Notes under the pieces: generated by a model
The model's database searches: none
Seen by the model: the letters and a program-made list of their open reading frames with translations, nothing else
What the model was told of the DNA's origin: nothing
Position numbers and translations under genes: made by a program
Assembly (NCBI GenBank): GCA_027605045.1
Contig: JAQFWX010000003.1
Span: 620,001 to 684,000, forward strand
Direction of reading: 5' to 3'
Length of the DNA: 64,000 bases
Origin: Phallus indusiatus
Lineage: Eukaryota; Basidiomycota; Agaricomycetes; Phallales; Phallaceae
In this document: positions 1 through 12,238 of the stretch, one piece after another
Layout of the letters: each line of letters starts with the position of its first letter
Position numbering within the stretch: position 1 is the first letter of the stretch

Positions 1-510
1 TGGGACATGTTTGGTGTTTTTTTCGAAGGTCATCCCGATTTGTGAGTGGTGTGTCTCCTTACATGATACCATCGTATAACAACTTTGCCAAGACGTCGTA
101 TTTTAACCGATTACGGTACGGTCGTAATCTTGACGTGTACAAGTGCATGCTGACAAACTTTATCATCATCAGGGTTTGAAGGACATCCTTTGCGAAAGGA
201 TTTCCCACTAACAGTTGGGTGTTTCAAGAATTTTAGAGTCTCCACACGTAATTGTTTTTTTAGGGTTATACCGAAGTGCGATATGACGAGGAACGAAAAA
301 GGGTTGTGTATGAGCCGCTGCAGCTCACCCAAGCTTTCCGGTCAGCGAACTTTATTACAAACGAGTTTCTTGTTGATCTCACATGTTTGGATTAGGAATT
401 TTGATGCCCAGTCTCCGTGGGAAATGGTCGGTGCAGGAACCGACGCGGTCCGTCCAGATGACCTGAAACCTTTACCGCCTCCGCCCCCGCCAGAAGAAAC
501 AAAGAAATAG
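1..510 (+). CDS. NDUFS3: NADH:ubiquinone oxidoreductase 30 kDa subunit (NDUFS3), 3' end
   Basis: Partial gene cut by the left edge. It encodes the C-terminal 98 residues of the complex I 30 kDa subunit, in the peripheral arm of the mitochondrial inner-membrane enzyme. Exons seen: 1-41, 93-115, 173-213, 264-340, 396-510, which sum to 99 codons. Spliced motifs follow the family: [13 protein letters not shown], then [45 protein letters not shown] and SPWEMVG. The family usually ends soon after the SPWE motif. This copy adds about 25 residues with a [10 protein letters not shown] run. A possible AATAAA polyadenylation signal lies just after the stop. Identity is firm. The 173-213 donor (GTTGGG) is weak and was chosen because it gives the conserved FPLTGY. 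Confidence 0.9.
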
Positions 511-526
511 ATGTCTATCTAGTTTT

Positions 527-532
527 AATAAA
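527..532 (+). terminator. AATAAA polyadenylation signal of NDUFS3
   Basis: An AATAAA hexamer lies 17 nt after the NDUFS3 stop codon. Fungal poly(A) signals are degenerate, so this is only a plausible 3'-end element. Confidence 0.4.
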
Positions 533-1015
533 ACCTAAAGTCATTTCGTTTGTGATAGTATTTCACAAGTAGTACTGGGTTTGAATATCCATCTTCGTTC
601 AAGACCAAAAAGAAAGGCTGATGTTGTATTATGTACCATCTTGTCCGTAGCTTGAACAAGTGCCACTGCTTTCCTGCCAGATGCCTCCCTCCTTAGTAAG
701 CGCCCGTCGCGGCAGTCAGGCTAGTGCAGCGGCAGTCAACCACAGCTGCAGTGTTTAAGAGGATTACAAAAGTTTCGCGTTATCGAGCCGGTCGAATATA
801 TATTCGAGTAAGTCTATTTTATTTTCTTTGAAGACTAAATCTCATTCCTTTCAAAATTTATTTTTATTCCCCTTTGCATATGTTGTTTGTTATCTGTGCC
901 CGACATCTTCGTGACTTTTCCTCCTTAAAACCTTCCATTCCCCAAAAGCCTATAATTAACTCTCCAAGAAAGTTTCGTTTCTATCAAAGGAGCCCTCAAC
1001 GTGCTCTCCGTATGT
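533..1015. other. Intergenic: NDUFS3 3' flank and promoter of the large Pro/Ser-rich gene
   Basis: About 480 bp without a supportable gene. The last 200 bp become pyrimidine-rich (TTTTATTCCCC, CCTCCTTAAAACC) towards the ATG at 1016, as expected of a fungal promoter/5' UTR. An out-of-frame ATG at 1012 lies 4 nt before the chosen start. Confidence 0.5.
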
Positions 1016-4000
1016 ATGGCGGACACCCAAACGTCTGATCCCAGTCTCGTTGCACCAGTAGCTGTCCTTCCCATTCAGACCATTTCCTGGGCAGCCACAA
1101 GCCTTGAAAAACGCGAGCACGAGGTTATTGAAAAGCTTGAAGCTTCCGTTAATCATTTCCACGAAGTAACTGAGTCACCCCAAGCAGAAGATAGTCAGCA
1201 ACCAAACCACGACTTCTCACAATCTTTAAAGTCTGACGAGGCAAAAATAGACAGTCTCGAGACGTCTCTTCCTGCCGTAATTCAGCACGCTGTAGATTCA
1301 CCCTATTTTTCCGCGAATACGGAAATCACAGAGAAGTCAAAGGACAATGCCACAGGACCAAACACAGAACACCCAAGTAGTATTCCTTCAACGCTGAGCA
1401 ACAGCCCAGTTCAACAATATGCCATCCCCACACACCCTTTACCCGCTCCTCAAAAACGTTTCACCTCAGTAAACATTAACAAGCGATTTCTGGAAAAAAC
1501 GTCATCTATGTCTGGTTCCTCTTTAGGAACAGGGTCTCTCTCAAATACCAATTCCGCTTTGACTTCTTCCAGTCAACATCGGGGCATCAGTCCAAACTGT
1601 ATGGCGTTATATCTGTAAATCTATATATACGAATTCCTTGTTTTACTAACGCCCTTTGTTTCAGCACGATCACCATCCTTTGACCGGCCTATATCTTCTC
1701 GTCTCGTAACTGCTAAATTGACGGCTGTCCCTCAACCTTCGTCTGCGTCTACGGGTGGATGGCTGCGTCCAGGACAAACGCCAAACAATAACACGACCCC
1801 GACTCCGCCATCTACATCACCCCAACCGCCTTCACACGAATCCACAGCGAATTCTTTCCAAGCCATCAAGCGCCATACAGGAAACTCTCCCGCCCCGAAT
1901 GGGATTCCAGTTTCTACAGGTTCACAGAATAATAAACCGGCTTGGGCGAAATATACAGCACCGTCATCCAAATCAGCTGGACGAGGTCTTCCGGGGTTGG
2001 ATAATAAGAGCGATTTTCCAACGGCAGCTGAAGCTGTACATAGTATGCAAACTCGTACGTCGCTTATGTATCTTCTTCACTCCCCATTCACAAACGATTT
2101 CCCACTCTCCAGTTCGCAAAGGAAAGTCGGGGAAAGGCCCAACGGAAGCAGACACGGCGGCGGCGGCGCAAAGGGCCGCACAGCAAACTGCCATGAACGA
2201 AACTGCTGCTGCTTTTCGAGGGACCCATTTAGACGTCAATGCTCGATGGGACGAGGTATGTAGGATTGATTTTCTATAAAAATCATCATTTCACACTTGG
2301 ATGAATAGATGTCGGACGAGGATAGTGAAGATTTCGATGGTGTAATCGAATTTAATGACGGCACTCAATATAAAATTGAGCAGAAACCAAATTCTTCACA
2401 TGGATTACCGCCAGAACGATCGATAACGCCCTTCGAATCAGAAGGACCACCAGTTGCGAAAGAGGAACGATTTGGCGAAGACATGGGCAGGAACTGGCCT
2501 AGACAAAACGAGTTTGCTGTCGGACAACCTTCTATGGACAAACCTTCTCTACAATTATCTGTCTCATCGCATCCCATATCGGAAGGCCTGAGTCAGACAC
2601 ATTCGCCCCATGATGGTGTTTCACCAACATCACGAGTATTATTCAACGAACGTCTAAACAGACTGGAACCTTTGTCAGAATCTAAGGCACCTTTTGCACC
2701 TCGACAAAGGGAACCAGCATTTACTTCGCCAACAAATATTCAACTTTTGCAGAAAGGTCTTCCTGGTACCGATTTCAAGAATAGAGGACCTTTGCGGGCG
2801 ACTGGGCCTGGTGTAGAACGGAATCCTTGGGGAGATGTTCCTCCTTCTCGTGGCCCGCCTTCGGTGAAAAATGACGAACGTCCTTGGGAGTCTAGACGTA
2901 GAGAAAGCATGAGTAGTGCTACGGGTTCGTCAATCCGGGACAGATCTCGTGGTCGTGAAAAATGGGTACCTCCCCATCATACCATCAACGACCGCGATCA
3001 TTTGCATGGTGCGCTTGCTCCTCCGACTTTGGCACGCGAACGAGATGGAGATCGTCCAAATCACCTTCGTCCACCTCCTATGTCTCCCAAAGGGGTGGAA
3101 AAAGATATCTTTCAGTCCAATTTTTCTGCCGTGTCGCCTACTATTTCCTCTCAATCTTTCCATTCGCCTGTTCTAGAGAAATCATTATTGGCCGCTTCAC
3201 AGCCCGTAGAGAATTCTGAAGACGTAGACAAAAATGTTCTGTTAAAGAGTGCCATGCATGTGGCTAATGAACGTGCTAGACGGCGCAAGCAGGAGTTGGA
3301 CGAAGAGGAGAGACGTAGAGAAGAAGCTGTTGAGAGAGCTCGAAAGAAGGCTGAGGCGTTAGCTCGTGCTATGGAGGGAAAGCAGAAATCTGAAGGTCAA
3401 ATAAGTTCAGAGCCGTCAAGTCAATTGAAAAGCGTGGGTTTGGTTTCTTTATATTTTACGTGATACTGATTTTTGTCAAGAATGAGCAAACAGAAGTTAA
3501 ACCAACCGTCCCTGTCCCGTCTCAACATGTTATTCAAGAACAGTTGACAAAGCGGCCTGTAGAAGACCACTCTACAGCCCCTCCTCTTCTACTTTCTCGA
3601 AGACCAACAACTTCATCAGTTGCCAATCAAGCTGACTCATGGAGAAGCAAAGCACCTCCAAAAAGCGTTGGAACAGAAATACAGAGTGCGGAAGGGAAAA
3701 CAGAAACTAAGCTGGATTCGCAAACTGCACCCACCCTTCCTCCTCCTTCTGACATTTCTCTTGTCCCTTCATTCCCACCTGCATCGACAAACGAGTTATT
3801 GTTGAAGCCAGACGAGGAAGTTGAGGTTGTTGATTTTGAAGATTTAGGTAAATTTTTGGGAAACACCCCACCAGAGCCACGTCCTCCACCCAAATTGCTA
3901 TCTAGGCTCTCAAATAGACCGGTAGCCAGTGATTTCTTCCAGGACGATGTCTTAGAACATGAAACAAAGACGGAAATGTCGTGGAGGCGACCAATGGCCA

Positions 4001-6469
4001 GACCTCAACTAACATCCTCGGTTGACGGGTTACGCACACAGACAATACCTATTTTCTCGACAGAGTCTTCCCCTGAAATAGAATTACCATCAATGATGGA
4101 TTCCAAAATCAGCCAGTCGCCGTTACTGTCTCCTTCGAAACGATTGTCTCAAGGAGACCATGTATTCAACAATCCTCAAATATCCCCTGTGCTTTCAGCT
4201 CTGAGATCACCTCGAGCTTCTCACTTCAAAGAGGCCTCTATGTCGGCGTTAACTGACACAATGTCGCGTATTAAAGGAGCATTGGATGGCATGCAATCCC
4301 ATGATGTTTCGACGGTGAAGGACAAAGGGAGGCAAAGTGCTCCTGAATCTTGGCGCACACTTCATGACGGTATACCACAACGGCGGTCATTGACGCCAGA
4401 AAAGTTAGAGGAGTTTGTTACTTGTATTCCTCCGCCGGCTTCGCCAAAAATTGCGTGGAAGACTCATACAGTCAAAATCCCTCGGGTTTGTCAATATCGA
4501 GAACCGTTATCGAAAAAGCAAATTCACTATTGGAATCTCTCTTACCCCCCTTTCCGATGGGATATTCTTTCTTGGGATCCACCGGTGGAAGGTATGAACA
4601 AGCGGGATCTATCGCGGGATGAGATTTTTCACAAAAAGAACCATCTTCCCAAAGGCGGCAAACTGCGAGTTGTGCTACCACCTCCGAGCTCTCAACAAAC
4701 GAAGATATCTCAAACATCCCCGAAAAATAACAGCATCGATTCCACAACATTAGTCACTGCTTCGGGTATAAAAATTAAGCTTCCAAATGGTCCATCGACG
4801 TTCAGACCCGTTTCGACAGAGCACACACGGGACGTGTTCAGTGTTTCTTCTTGGCGCGTATCAACAGCTTCTTCAACTTCATTAAGGGATGAGCAACCCC
4901 GTGTTGTTCCCATTATTTCTAATGAGAGCCTCATCACGATTAGCCGGTCACCACCACCTGAACCCTCCACTCCACTGCCTCAGATCACTCCAACTAAAAA
5001 GGAAATACCGACAAGCTTCGAAGGCTCGCTTGCAGCTAATGTGTCTCTACCTCTTGCAGACATCAAAGCGTTGCGTGAGCCAGTCAGTTTCCTTCGCACA
5101 AGAGATGTTGTAGTCAGGGAACAAAGTTCGAGCGCAGTGTTACCAAGTTTTACTGTGAATAGCGAACTGGAGCCTTTTACTCCCGAACGTTCGGACCAAA
5201 CTATAAAGTTACCGATCACTAATAGTTCACCAGAACCCAGTAAAACAGAACTAAAGTCACTGCCTTCTCAGAACTATAATTCGACGCCTCATGAATTGCC
5301 TCGATTAATTGCCAGCAAGCCTGGGAGCAAGAGTTCGGAAGAATCTGTAAGTTTTCATCTGTCCTATTCCCGCTCTTTTTTTGACCCACTCTTAACAGGC
5401 CACGCGTCCTGGGACCCCTCCTCCGTCGACACAACATACAACTTCTCCTTGGGGAAAGGGATTGTCTTTTCCTGTTAAGGACTCTCCTACACGTCGGGTC
5501 CCGGATCCAGAACATTTGAAAGCAGTTTGGTCGCAGCCTACTTCTATTCCCCCGGGAAGTACCTCGAACTCTCTTCAGGATATTACGGATGAGCAGCTAC
5601 CGTCCATACCGTCGACAGTACAAGATATGAAATCTGAGGGTGGAGAAACGCCGCCGCCGATGATCGCACCAGCACCACCGACGCGTCTTTCACAGCAGGA
5701 AGTTGCTCGCGCGTTTCAGCAAGTTCCTGAATCACCAGCATCCCGCCCTCCAACGTATCCTCAGAATCCGCTATTTCCCCAATACCACAGGCCCAACCAT
5801 ACAATGCCATTATCTCACCCAGGTCGTCCGTCGTACCCTCCATACCACCCTCACGCGGTCATGGGTCATTCACCCAGCCCGACACTGATGTATGCGACAG
5901 GTGTAGATAGTCCTGTTCTTCATCCGCGACACCCAGTGAATGGGCCTTCACCTTCCGTTGCAAGTGGTGTGTGGCTCTCAACGCCTCCTCTCCCTGTGGC
6001 TCCACAACATGGGAACTATTTACGTTCTGCCGGTGCTCCCCCGCCGCCGACACAGATGGTATACTCTCCTCCTTCCGGGACCGCCCCAAATCAGATGGTA
6101 CCTCACAGAATGACTATTATGGGTCACGGATCAATGCCCACAGCACCACCTACAATGCAAGCCGGAGGCCTATATGCACCTGCACCGATGCCTGATATGA
6201 GGAATATGCAGAATATGCATGTACGGTCTCCCCATTTGGCGCATACCACGCCCACTCTTCCTCATGGTGTTCCGATGCAGACTATGCACCCTGCTATGTT
6301 CTCTCCGCCACCACCTCCACCTCCAGGACACGCAGCTCAACCGCAGACTATGTATGCTTTACCGCCCGGAGCTAATCGAGGACCGATGGTGCCTCGCGGA
6401 TATGAAGGCTATCATGCGATGCCTCCTCATGCGGGATACCCAACCACACCTTACATGTTTCCATCCTAA
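1016..6469 (+). CDS. Very large proline/serine-rich protein, tentatively PRRC2/BAT2-N-like
   Basis: Predicted 1725-residue protein from six exons: 1016-1598, 1665-2054, 2113-2255, 2309-3433, 3481-5346, 5399-6469. All joints keep frame. It is mostly low complexity. More conserved-looking blocks are an N-terminal KRFTSVNINKRFLEK, a GLPGLDNKSDFPTAAEA block, an acidic DEDSEDFDGVIEFNDGTQY stretch, and a charged helix rich in ARRRKQELDEEERRREE that suggests a coiled coil. The C-terminal 350 residues are Pro/Met/His/Tyr-rich with PPPPPPPG. The N-terminal blocks remind me of the BAT2/PRRC2 N-terminal region of RNA-granule proteins, but I cannot confirm this by eye. No catalytic domain, signal peptide or membrane helix is seen. 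The start at 1016 is the first in-frame ATG and is followed by GCG. The function is unknown to me. Confidence 0.85.
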
Positions 6470-6823
6470 CTTTCCCAGAGATGGATAAAACTCGAAGAAC
6501 TGCTTTTGATGAATTGTTGAGACTGATCGTAACCATGCTTGTTGTTTTGAAACCTTTGAAGAACGCGTAAAGTCAGCCTCAGGCTATACTTAGTTTATTT
6601 TGTTCCTTTTTGTTTCTTTTCTTTTCTTACTTTTTTTTACTTTTGTGTGTTCTTTTGCTGAGAACTGTCGAGATTAACCGTACATAGCACGTATACATAC
6701 AGATATATATGCATATTATATATACATATACTTCAAAACAATGGTATCCTTTCCACTTGAGCTTGAACATTGAGATTTATTCGCGCTGTGACGTCACGCA
6801 TCACGATTTTCCCTTCGAAAAAA
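6470..6823. other. Intergenic: 3' flank of the large gene and promoter of the Rsc9-like gene
   Basis: About 350 bp. It holds T-rich 3'-UTR-like sequence at 6590-6660, an (AT)-rich run near 6700-6735, and a palindromic TGACGTCA 27 bp before the next ATG. Confidence 0.5.
6789..6796. promoter_or_regulatory. CRE/ATF palindrome TGACGTCA before the Rsc9-like gene
   Basis: A perfect 8-bp palindrome, the consensus of CREB/ATF bZIP factors (Atf1-type in fungi), lies 27 bp before the ATG at 6824. At that distance it could overlap the transcription start. Binding is inferred from the motif only. Confidence 0.35.
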
Positions 6824-8907
6824 ATGGCTCATGCCACGTCGCGAACACCAGCTGCACAAAAGCCTGGAGTGACTTATCCTGCGTATCCATTACCGCCACC
6901 GCCGCAACCACCACCGCCGCCCCGTCCAAGTTTACCCGATGATTATGAAAGTAATTATCTCAGGATACCTTGAATCTCACCCTCTAAACAAATCTGACCT
7001 GCAACTCTTTCTCTCTCTCAACAGGATGGTATACAGAACCTGCGGCAACCAATCGCATGCTGCTTTCTGTACGTTCGGGAATTCCGAAAGAAGTGAATTG
7101 GGCTCTGGAGCGCATGTGCAGACTTTCGGGGAACGATCAATTCATTCTGAAGAATATCGTCGGTCTTACCGATGCACTTGTTGAATGGCCTGAATGGTAT
7201 GTTGCCCGGGGTGCTGATTTGTGTCGCATGGATTCTATATTTTCTATGCCCTCGACATTGGCGCAACAACGGAGGCATGTATTAGAAGCCACTTTCATTC
7301 TACGAAACGCGTCTCTCAATGCGGATAACGCTCAATTCTTTTCAACGCATTCCCGGACATTGCGTTTAATCCACAACGCGCTTCATCGCCTTAAAGCGGA
7401 CTCAGATATGAATTCTGAGTTTTTACTGCACATCGTTGATTTGGCTCACTCGGTTGTTTTGTGTCTGCCTACTGATAAACCACAAGCCGAGGACACATTT
7501 ACCACATCCGCCCTTATAGCACCTCTCGAAGAGCTCATAAAAACATCGAACGATAGGGCATTCGTCATAACGGTTCTTCGAACGCTTACATTGATCATCT
7601 CAAACCAACGAAACACAAATTACATCACCTCCACATCACCGGCCCTACATGCGTCCATACGCTATCTCCCACTCCTATCTGACACTCCCTTAATTTCCTC
7701 CTGTCTAGATTACATCTACGCACACATTTCTCATGGGCCGATGGTCAAGTCTTTTCTTCTCTTGCCAAGTATGCCAGGCGTATTGAAAATACTGGTGACG
7801 TTGTTGCTCAATGAACAACACGAGGAGATGGTATCTGAAGAGTTATTACCGGAGCCTGCTAAAACGGCTCCTGCAATTACAATTGTCAAACAACAGTGTG
7901 AGCCTACGGCAGAGGAATTGGATCGAATAGCCAAATTGCCTGAGCCTGAAAGGTCTTCTGAATGGTAAGGACAATATGTTTCGCTTCCAATTATGATATT
8001 GAAACTCTCGTCCGTCAGGATGCGTTCATTATTCTTCGCGTCGGACACGGAAGAGGTTACACAAGTCGAATTTTGGAACCTTTATCGCGATACCTTCTCG
8101 CCACGCGCTGACGTTCAGCCCCTTCTTTCCGCTGCCGAGGTTATCAAAAACGTTTCTCAAGTATTTCCAACCGCTCAGGCGATGGTTTTACCCGGGCAAC
8201 CACAACGTTTCGTTATTAAGGGTATTACTCGTAAAATGGTTGACGTAACAGAAGAAACGTTTCGATGCCGTTGGAACCGTTCAACCTGTGCGGTGACTAA
8301 TTTAACATTACCTGCGACACTTTGGGATCATGTGCTTCAGCACTTGAATGCGGGTGATTCTTCCACGGGGTTGGCATGTCAGTGGGCGACTTGTCAATAC
8401 ACCGCACCCTCGCTTTCAATTTTGAAATTACACTGTTTGACACACATACCAAGCCCTGAAGTACCGAAACGACATCCTTCTCAAATGGAAAAGGTCACAC
8501 TCCCACTCACGCCGTATCCCCATCCCTCCGCCACTCCGACAAAAAGACCAGTTCCACCTCCACCAGAATCCAAAGTCGTGTATCCCAAACCGAACGCCGA
8601 TCCACCTTCCACGTCGTTAACTGCTCTACTCATCATCCGAGTACTATTTCGTGCTTCGTTCGCATCGAATGATGCTGCGCCTAGAGCTGACGCCGATCAT
8701 TTTGGATTCCCTGGTATGGTGGAAGAGGATACTGAAGAGGAGATGAAGGATGTTATGGAGGATGAGATGAGTCGCGAGAAGGGGAGGAAAGCGTTCACTG
8801 GAATAAGGAGGTTAATTCAGGAAGTTCGAGTGCGTGATCCCGCTTTGATGGCTTGGATTGGGGAGATTATAGATGTTAGTTTGGACGAAAAAGCTACGAA
8901 TGTGTGA
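6824..8907 (+). CDS. Rsc9/ARID2-like chromatin remodelling subunit with C2H2 fingers
   Basis: Three exons (6824-6950, 7025-7964, 8019-8907) give 651 residues. After a Pro-rich N-terminus comes RWYTEP, then a helical repeat region starting with NRMLLSVRSGIPKEVNWALERM and DALVEWPEWY. This resembles the fungal Rsc9 subunit of the RSC/SWI-SNF remodeller. A C-terminal pair of C2H2-like fingers follows: FRCRWNRSTC with WDHVLQHL, then LACQWATC with LKLHCLTH. An acidic stretch (EEDTEEEMKDVMEDEM) precedes the end. No ARID domain is evident in the part I can read, so Rsc9-like is safer than Rsc9. Nuclear location is inferred. Confidence 0.75.
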
Positions 8908-9278
8908 ATTTGTTGTATGAAGAAGAGTCGTTGTGTAGCGATAACTGAAAGTACATTATATCAAATTGGCGATTTTTAAACTTTATGAGCGGGATTGCAA
9001 GTTTCCTTGTTTCTGGGGTTACTTTTAGATCTTGATTGCTTTGGTGGATGTATTTATTATGACTATCAAGAAAAAACAGATAAGATAGAGCATATAAATA
9101 GGATCCAATACGCGGAGCTAATCGAGCTACACTTGATATTGTAAATGCGTACGCTTTAATTAAATATCAAAAAGAAGAATACAACAACCGAATTCCCATT
9201 AGCAGAAACACAAGATATATTGTCCAGCGTCATGCAACGGATACACAGCTTCGGACACATGATTACGCAGATTTATCG
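8908..9278. other. Convergent intergenic region, Rsc9-like / PXMP4
   Basis: About 370 bp of AT-rich sequence between two stop codons that face each other. Nothing beyond shared 3'-UTR sequence is seen. Confidence 0.5.
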
Positions 9279-10100
9279 TTATTTATTATGCCACAAAAGC
9301 GTCTTCAAAGAGTCCCACCACTCCGACTCAACATATAGATATCGCATAGAACTAAACATTCCAGGCTGAAACGTTTCACTGTGGTGAGTGAAGCGATACA
9401 TAGCTCCTGCCCATGCGAGAGCAGAGAACATGCGGAACCATGCTGCATCGGGGGGTATAGGCTGCTTTGTGACCCAGTTGGATCGAACGGTGCTAAGAGG
9501 GTGTGTAGATTCGTTATAAGGCGTTTTGTATTCTCGTGGGAGGAGGGAGAGTAAAACTCGTGATGAGACGTATAATGCAATCTGGAGAAGGAGGAGAGTT
9601 CGAGTCAGTTATGTGAAACGAGATTGGAGTTTTTCTTTTTTTTTTGGTGGGAATGAAAACACGAACCTGTTCATTAACGGCGGTTCGATCGCCAAACACA
9701 AAATAACCTCCCAATAAACCAGCTATAAAAGTATCGAGCGGCCGCGGTTTATTTCCGTTCAGCCATCGTTGAGTTAACAGTAATATCTTATAAACAGTGA
9801 CAAAGCCAGCTAAACCCATCGCATGTTGTCTTGTAAGGCTTAGAATCTGTTGTAGTCGAATTTTCCAGCTAAATTTATTCTCATTAGGAACATATATATA
9901 TATAGAAAAAGAGGAAGAACCCACTTTCCATGTCCCCAAAGTAATGTATTCACAACTGCATGTGGTAGTCGAACTTTTGTACCGTAAACCGCACCATTAC
10001 GTGCTCCTTTAATTATAGCCAAAAAAGGATGATACCTCGGATCCGTGAGAATACGCGATAATATAGTCAAATAAGGTATTGGAGCTGACGGAGTCGACAT
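9279..10100 (-). CDS. PXMP4: Peroxisomal membrane protein 4 (PMP24/PXMP4), Tim17 family
   Basis: Exons on the minus strand 10100-9925, 9868-9667 and 9581-9279 give 226 residues, near the usual family length. Landmarks in order are GARNGAVYGTKVRLPHA, HAMGLAGFVTVYK, DTFIAGLLGGYFVFGD and, in the last exon, YVSSRVLLSL. This matches PMP24/PXMP4, a multi-span protein of the peroxisomal membrane in the Tim17/22/23 superfamily. Its transport role is not settled in the literature I know. The start ATG is at 10100. Two E-boxes lie upstream. Confidence 0.88.
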
Positions 10101-12238
10101 TCTTTTCGTTTCGTATCTGAGAGCAAGAGGAAGAGGAAGAAGGGAAGAGGAGAGAGGAGGTTGGGTATTATTAGGCTTGTTTCCCTTATTCTAATTATAA
10201 TTTTCTAAAGAAATGCAAGAATCTAGTAAATGTGACAGAGCCGGTTTGTTATTGAAACGATAAGTAGGCGTAGGTATGTGCATGCAAGACTCAGCGAATG
10301 AATAAACGAACCTGAAGAAACTTGCTCCAGAAGTGATCCACTGTAATTCAATTGCGTGCGGAGGGATACAAGATACACTGGCAAGAGCGAGCGGGGAAGG
10401 CTATGTAGAGAACCGTCGATTGTTGGATGTCTGGACAGCTGTACGGTTCAGCCTGAGCCAGCAGCGCCGCTTAGTATAGGCGGATAATGGATTCGGGTAT
10501 CTGTCAAAGTTATCACGTGTTATGACTTTTTGTTGATATTTCCTATAATATCTATCACCACGTGTCATATTTAGACAGCGAGCTTCTGTAAAATCACTCT
10601 AATGTTCTTGATAAATATCACAATATCGCTCCAAGTACAACGTCACTTCATTTCACTTCCAGCACAACTCTGTTTATGATGCATCGTTATTTACATAAAA
10701 AAAAGAAAAGCAAAAAAAGGGTAGAGGGTGGGAGGAAGGAGGTAAAAAAAGAGAAACTTCAGCCGTACAAACGATTTTTTTCGAATCAAACTTGAGGGAC
10801 CATTTTAAAAAAGCACCAACGCACCAACCAGGACTGACAACACACCATACATCGGGAATCGGGGAGCGGGACTCGTCACAACCACAGTTGAATGAAGAGG
10901 AAGGGCGAGAAGGAGAGGGCGAAAGGAAGGAGGGAAGCGGGAAGGGTATAGGTGCGCAGGGAAAGGCAGAAGGAATAGAGGGTAGATTGTGACGGACAAT
11001 CAGACCATTTGACATGCGAGATCACCTGTTACTTAGGGTCATCCATACGGACGCAAACGATGACGGAATGTCGAAATGTGGTCATCCTAGTAAGCCGTCT
11101 GAACTAGGAGTAAAGTAGCAATGAGATAACAGCTATGCGGGGGGATTGGATCGGAGGATATGATATAGTGTTACGCAGGGCAAGGAGAGAGAGAAAGCAA
11201 GGATATAAAACCGGAATCAAAGGATGATGATGTTGATGATGACGATGGGATATTGTACAGTGATATGAACAGTGTACGATGCATGAGATAATTGTCTACG
11301 CGTAATCTTTACAGTTGCAGCAAGATGACGGGATGAAAAGTTAAAACGACAGCGTGATAGGAGTACAACGGAGGAACGAGGAATATGACGCTGGAGAATC
11401 GAATGAGCCAAATAAGATTTTTGAGTTATATTTAAACATACGTACGATTTGCATGCCATGATTGTTAGCGGAGAAGAAGAGAGTAGGGAGTGAAGATCGG
11501 AAAGGATGGTCAAATAGTGCGGGGTACGGTCGGAACGACAAGCAAAGCGGGGAAAAACGAGCGGAGAAAAGGAAGAAGAAAGTACTAGAAACCGTTCTTT
11601 CTTTCTTTCCAAATCTTCCAGAATGACTCGTAGTTTCGGATTTGATAATGGCTTATCAGTTCGTATTCGGAAAAAGGGCAGAAGTTTATGAAATGGAAGT
11701 GAAAGTGACGAGGGAAGAAAAGTAACTAGAAGACAAAACAAGAAACAATTTAAAAAAGGGGGGAACCGTACATCTTCTTTCTGCTTCAAATCAAATAGAT
11801 CAACCGAGCACAACAGGGAAGGGGTATGTAGAGAGGATGACGGTTTAATCCTCACAGGTAGGAAAAAAACGTAAGAAGAAAAGAAAAACAGAAAGACAGG
11901 AAGGAGATAAAAGAAACAGAGATATATGACAAATATTTAATAGTAGAGAGAAAGATCCGTCGAGAGACAAAACACGTAGAGGAGAGAGAGAGCCTTGGAG
12001 AGAATAGCCGAAAACGGAAATGAAGAATAGGGTCAGAGAGATTCTAAATGGGGAAAGGCCAGGGGAACGACGGCCGTTAGATGCCTTTTGGAACAAAGAA
12101 AGTGAAGGAATGCGAGGGAAGAAAAGTGTTTGCCGTTCGTTTAAAAAAGAGATTTGCGCCAAAAAAACACACCCCAAGGTGGGAAAGGAAGCGGATGGTG
12201 AAAGAAAAAAGGGACAGAGAGAAAGAAAAAAAGATATT
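10101..12238. other. 2.1 kb region with no convincing gene
   Basis: This is the longest non-coding stretch in the window. The first 600 bp are the PXMP4 upstream region. From about 10680 to 12240 the plus strand is strongly purine-rich (AGGGAGG, GAGAGA, AAAGAAA). Open frames here, such as a 212-codon minus-strand frame at 11217-11855, are low-complexity Phe/Leu/Ser strings typical of translated pyrimidine tracts. The stretch lies downstream of the Ras-like gene and could be a long 3' UTR or an antisense/non-coding transcript. No structured RNA or tRNA was recognised. Confidence 0.5.
10514..10564. promoter_or_regulatory. Two CACGTG E-boxes, upstream of PXMP4
   Basis: Palindromic CACGTG hexamers at 10514-10519 and 10559-10564 have centres 45 bp apart, about 415-465 bp before the PXMP4 ATG. 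The core is the site of bHLH factors such as Cbf1/Pho4/SREBP types. A regulatory role is inferred. Confidence 0.3.

Noticed and set aside
11217..11855. 212-codon minus-strand open frame
   Set aside because: Phe/Leu/Ser-rich translation of a pyrimidine-rich strand, no domain, several overlapping frames of the same kind.
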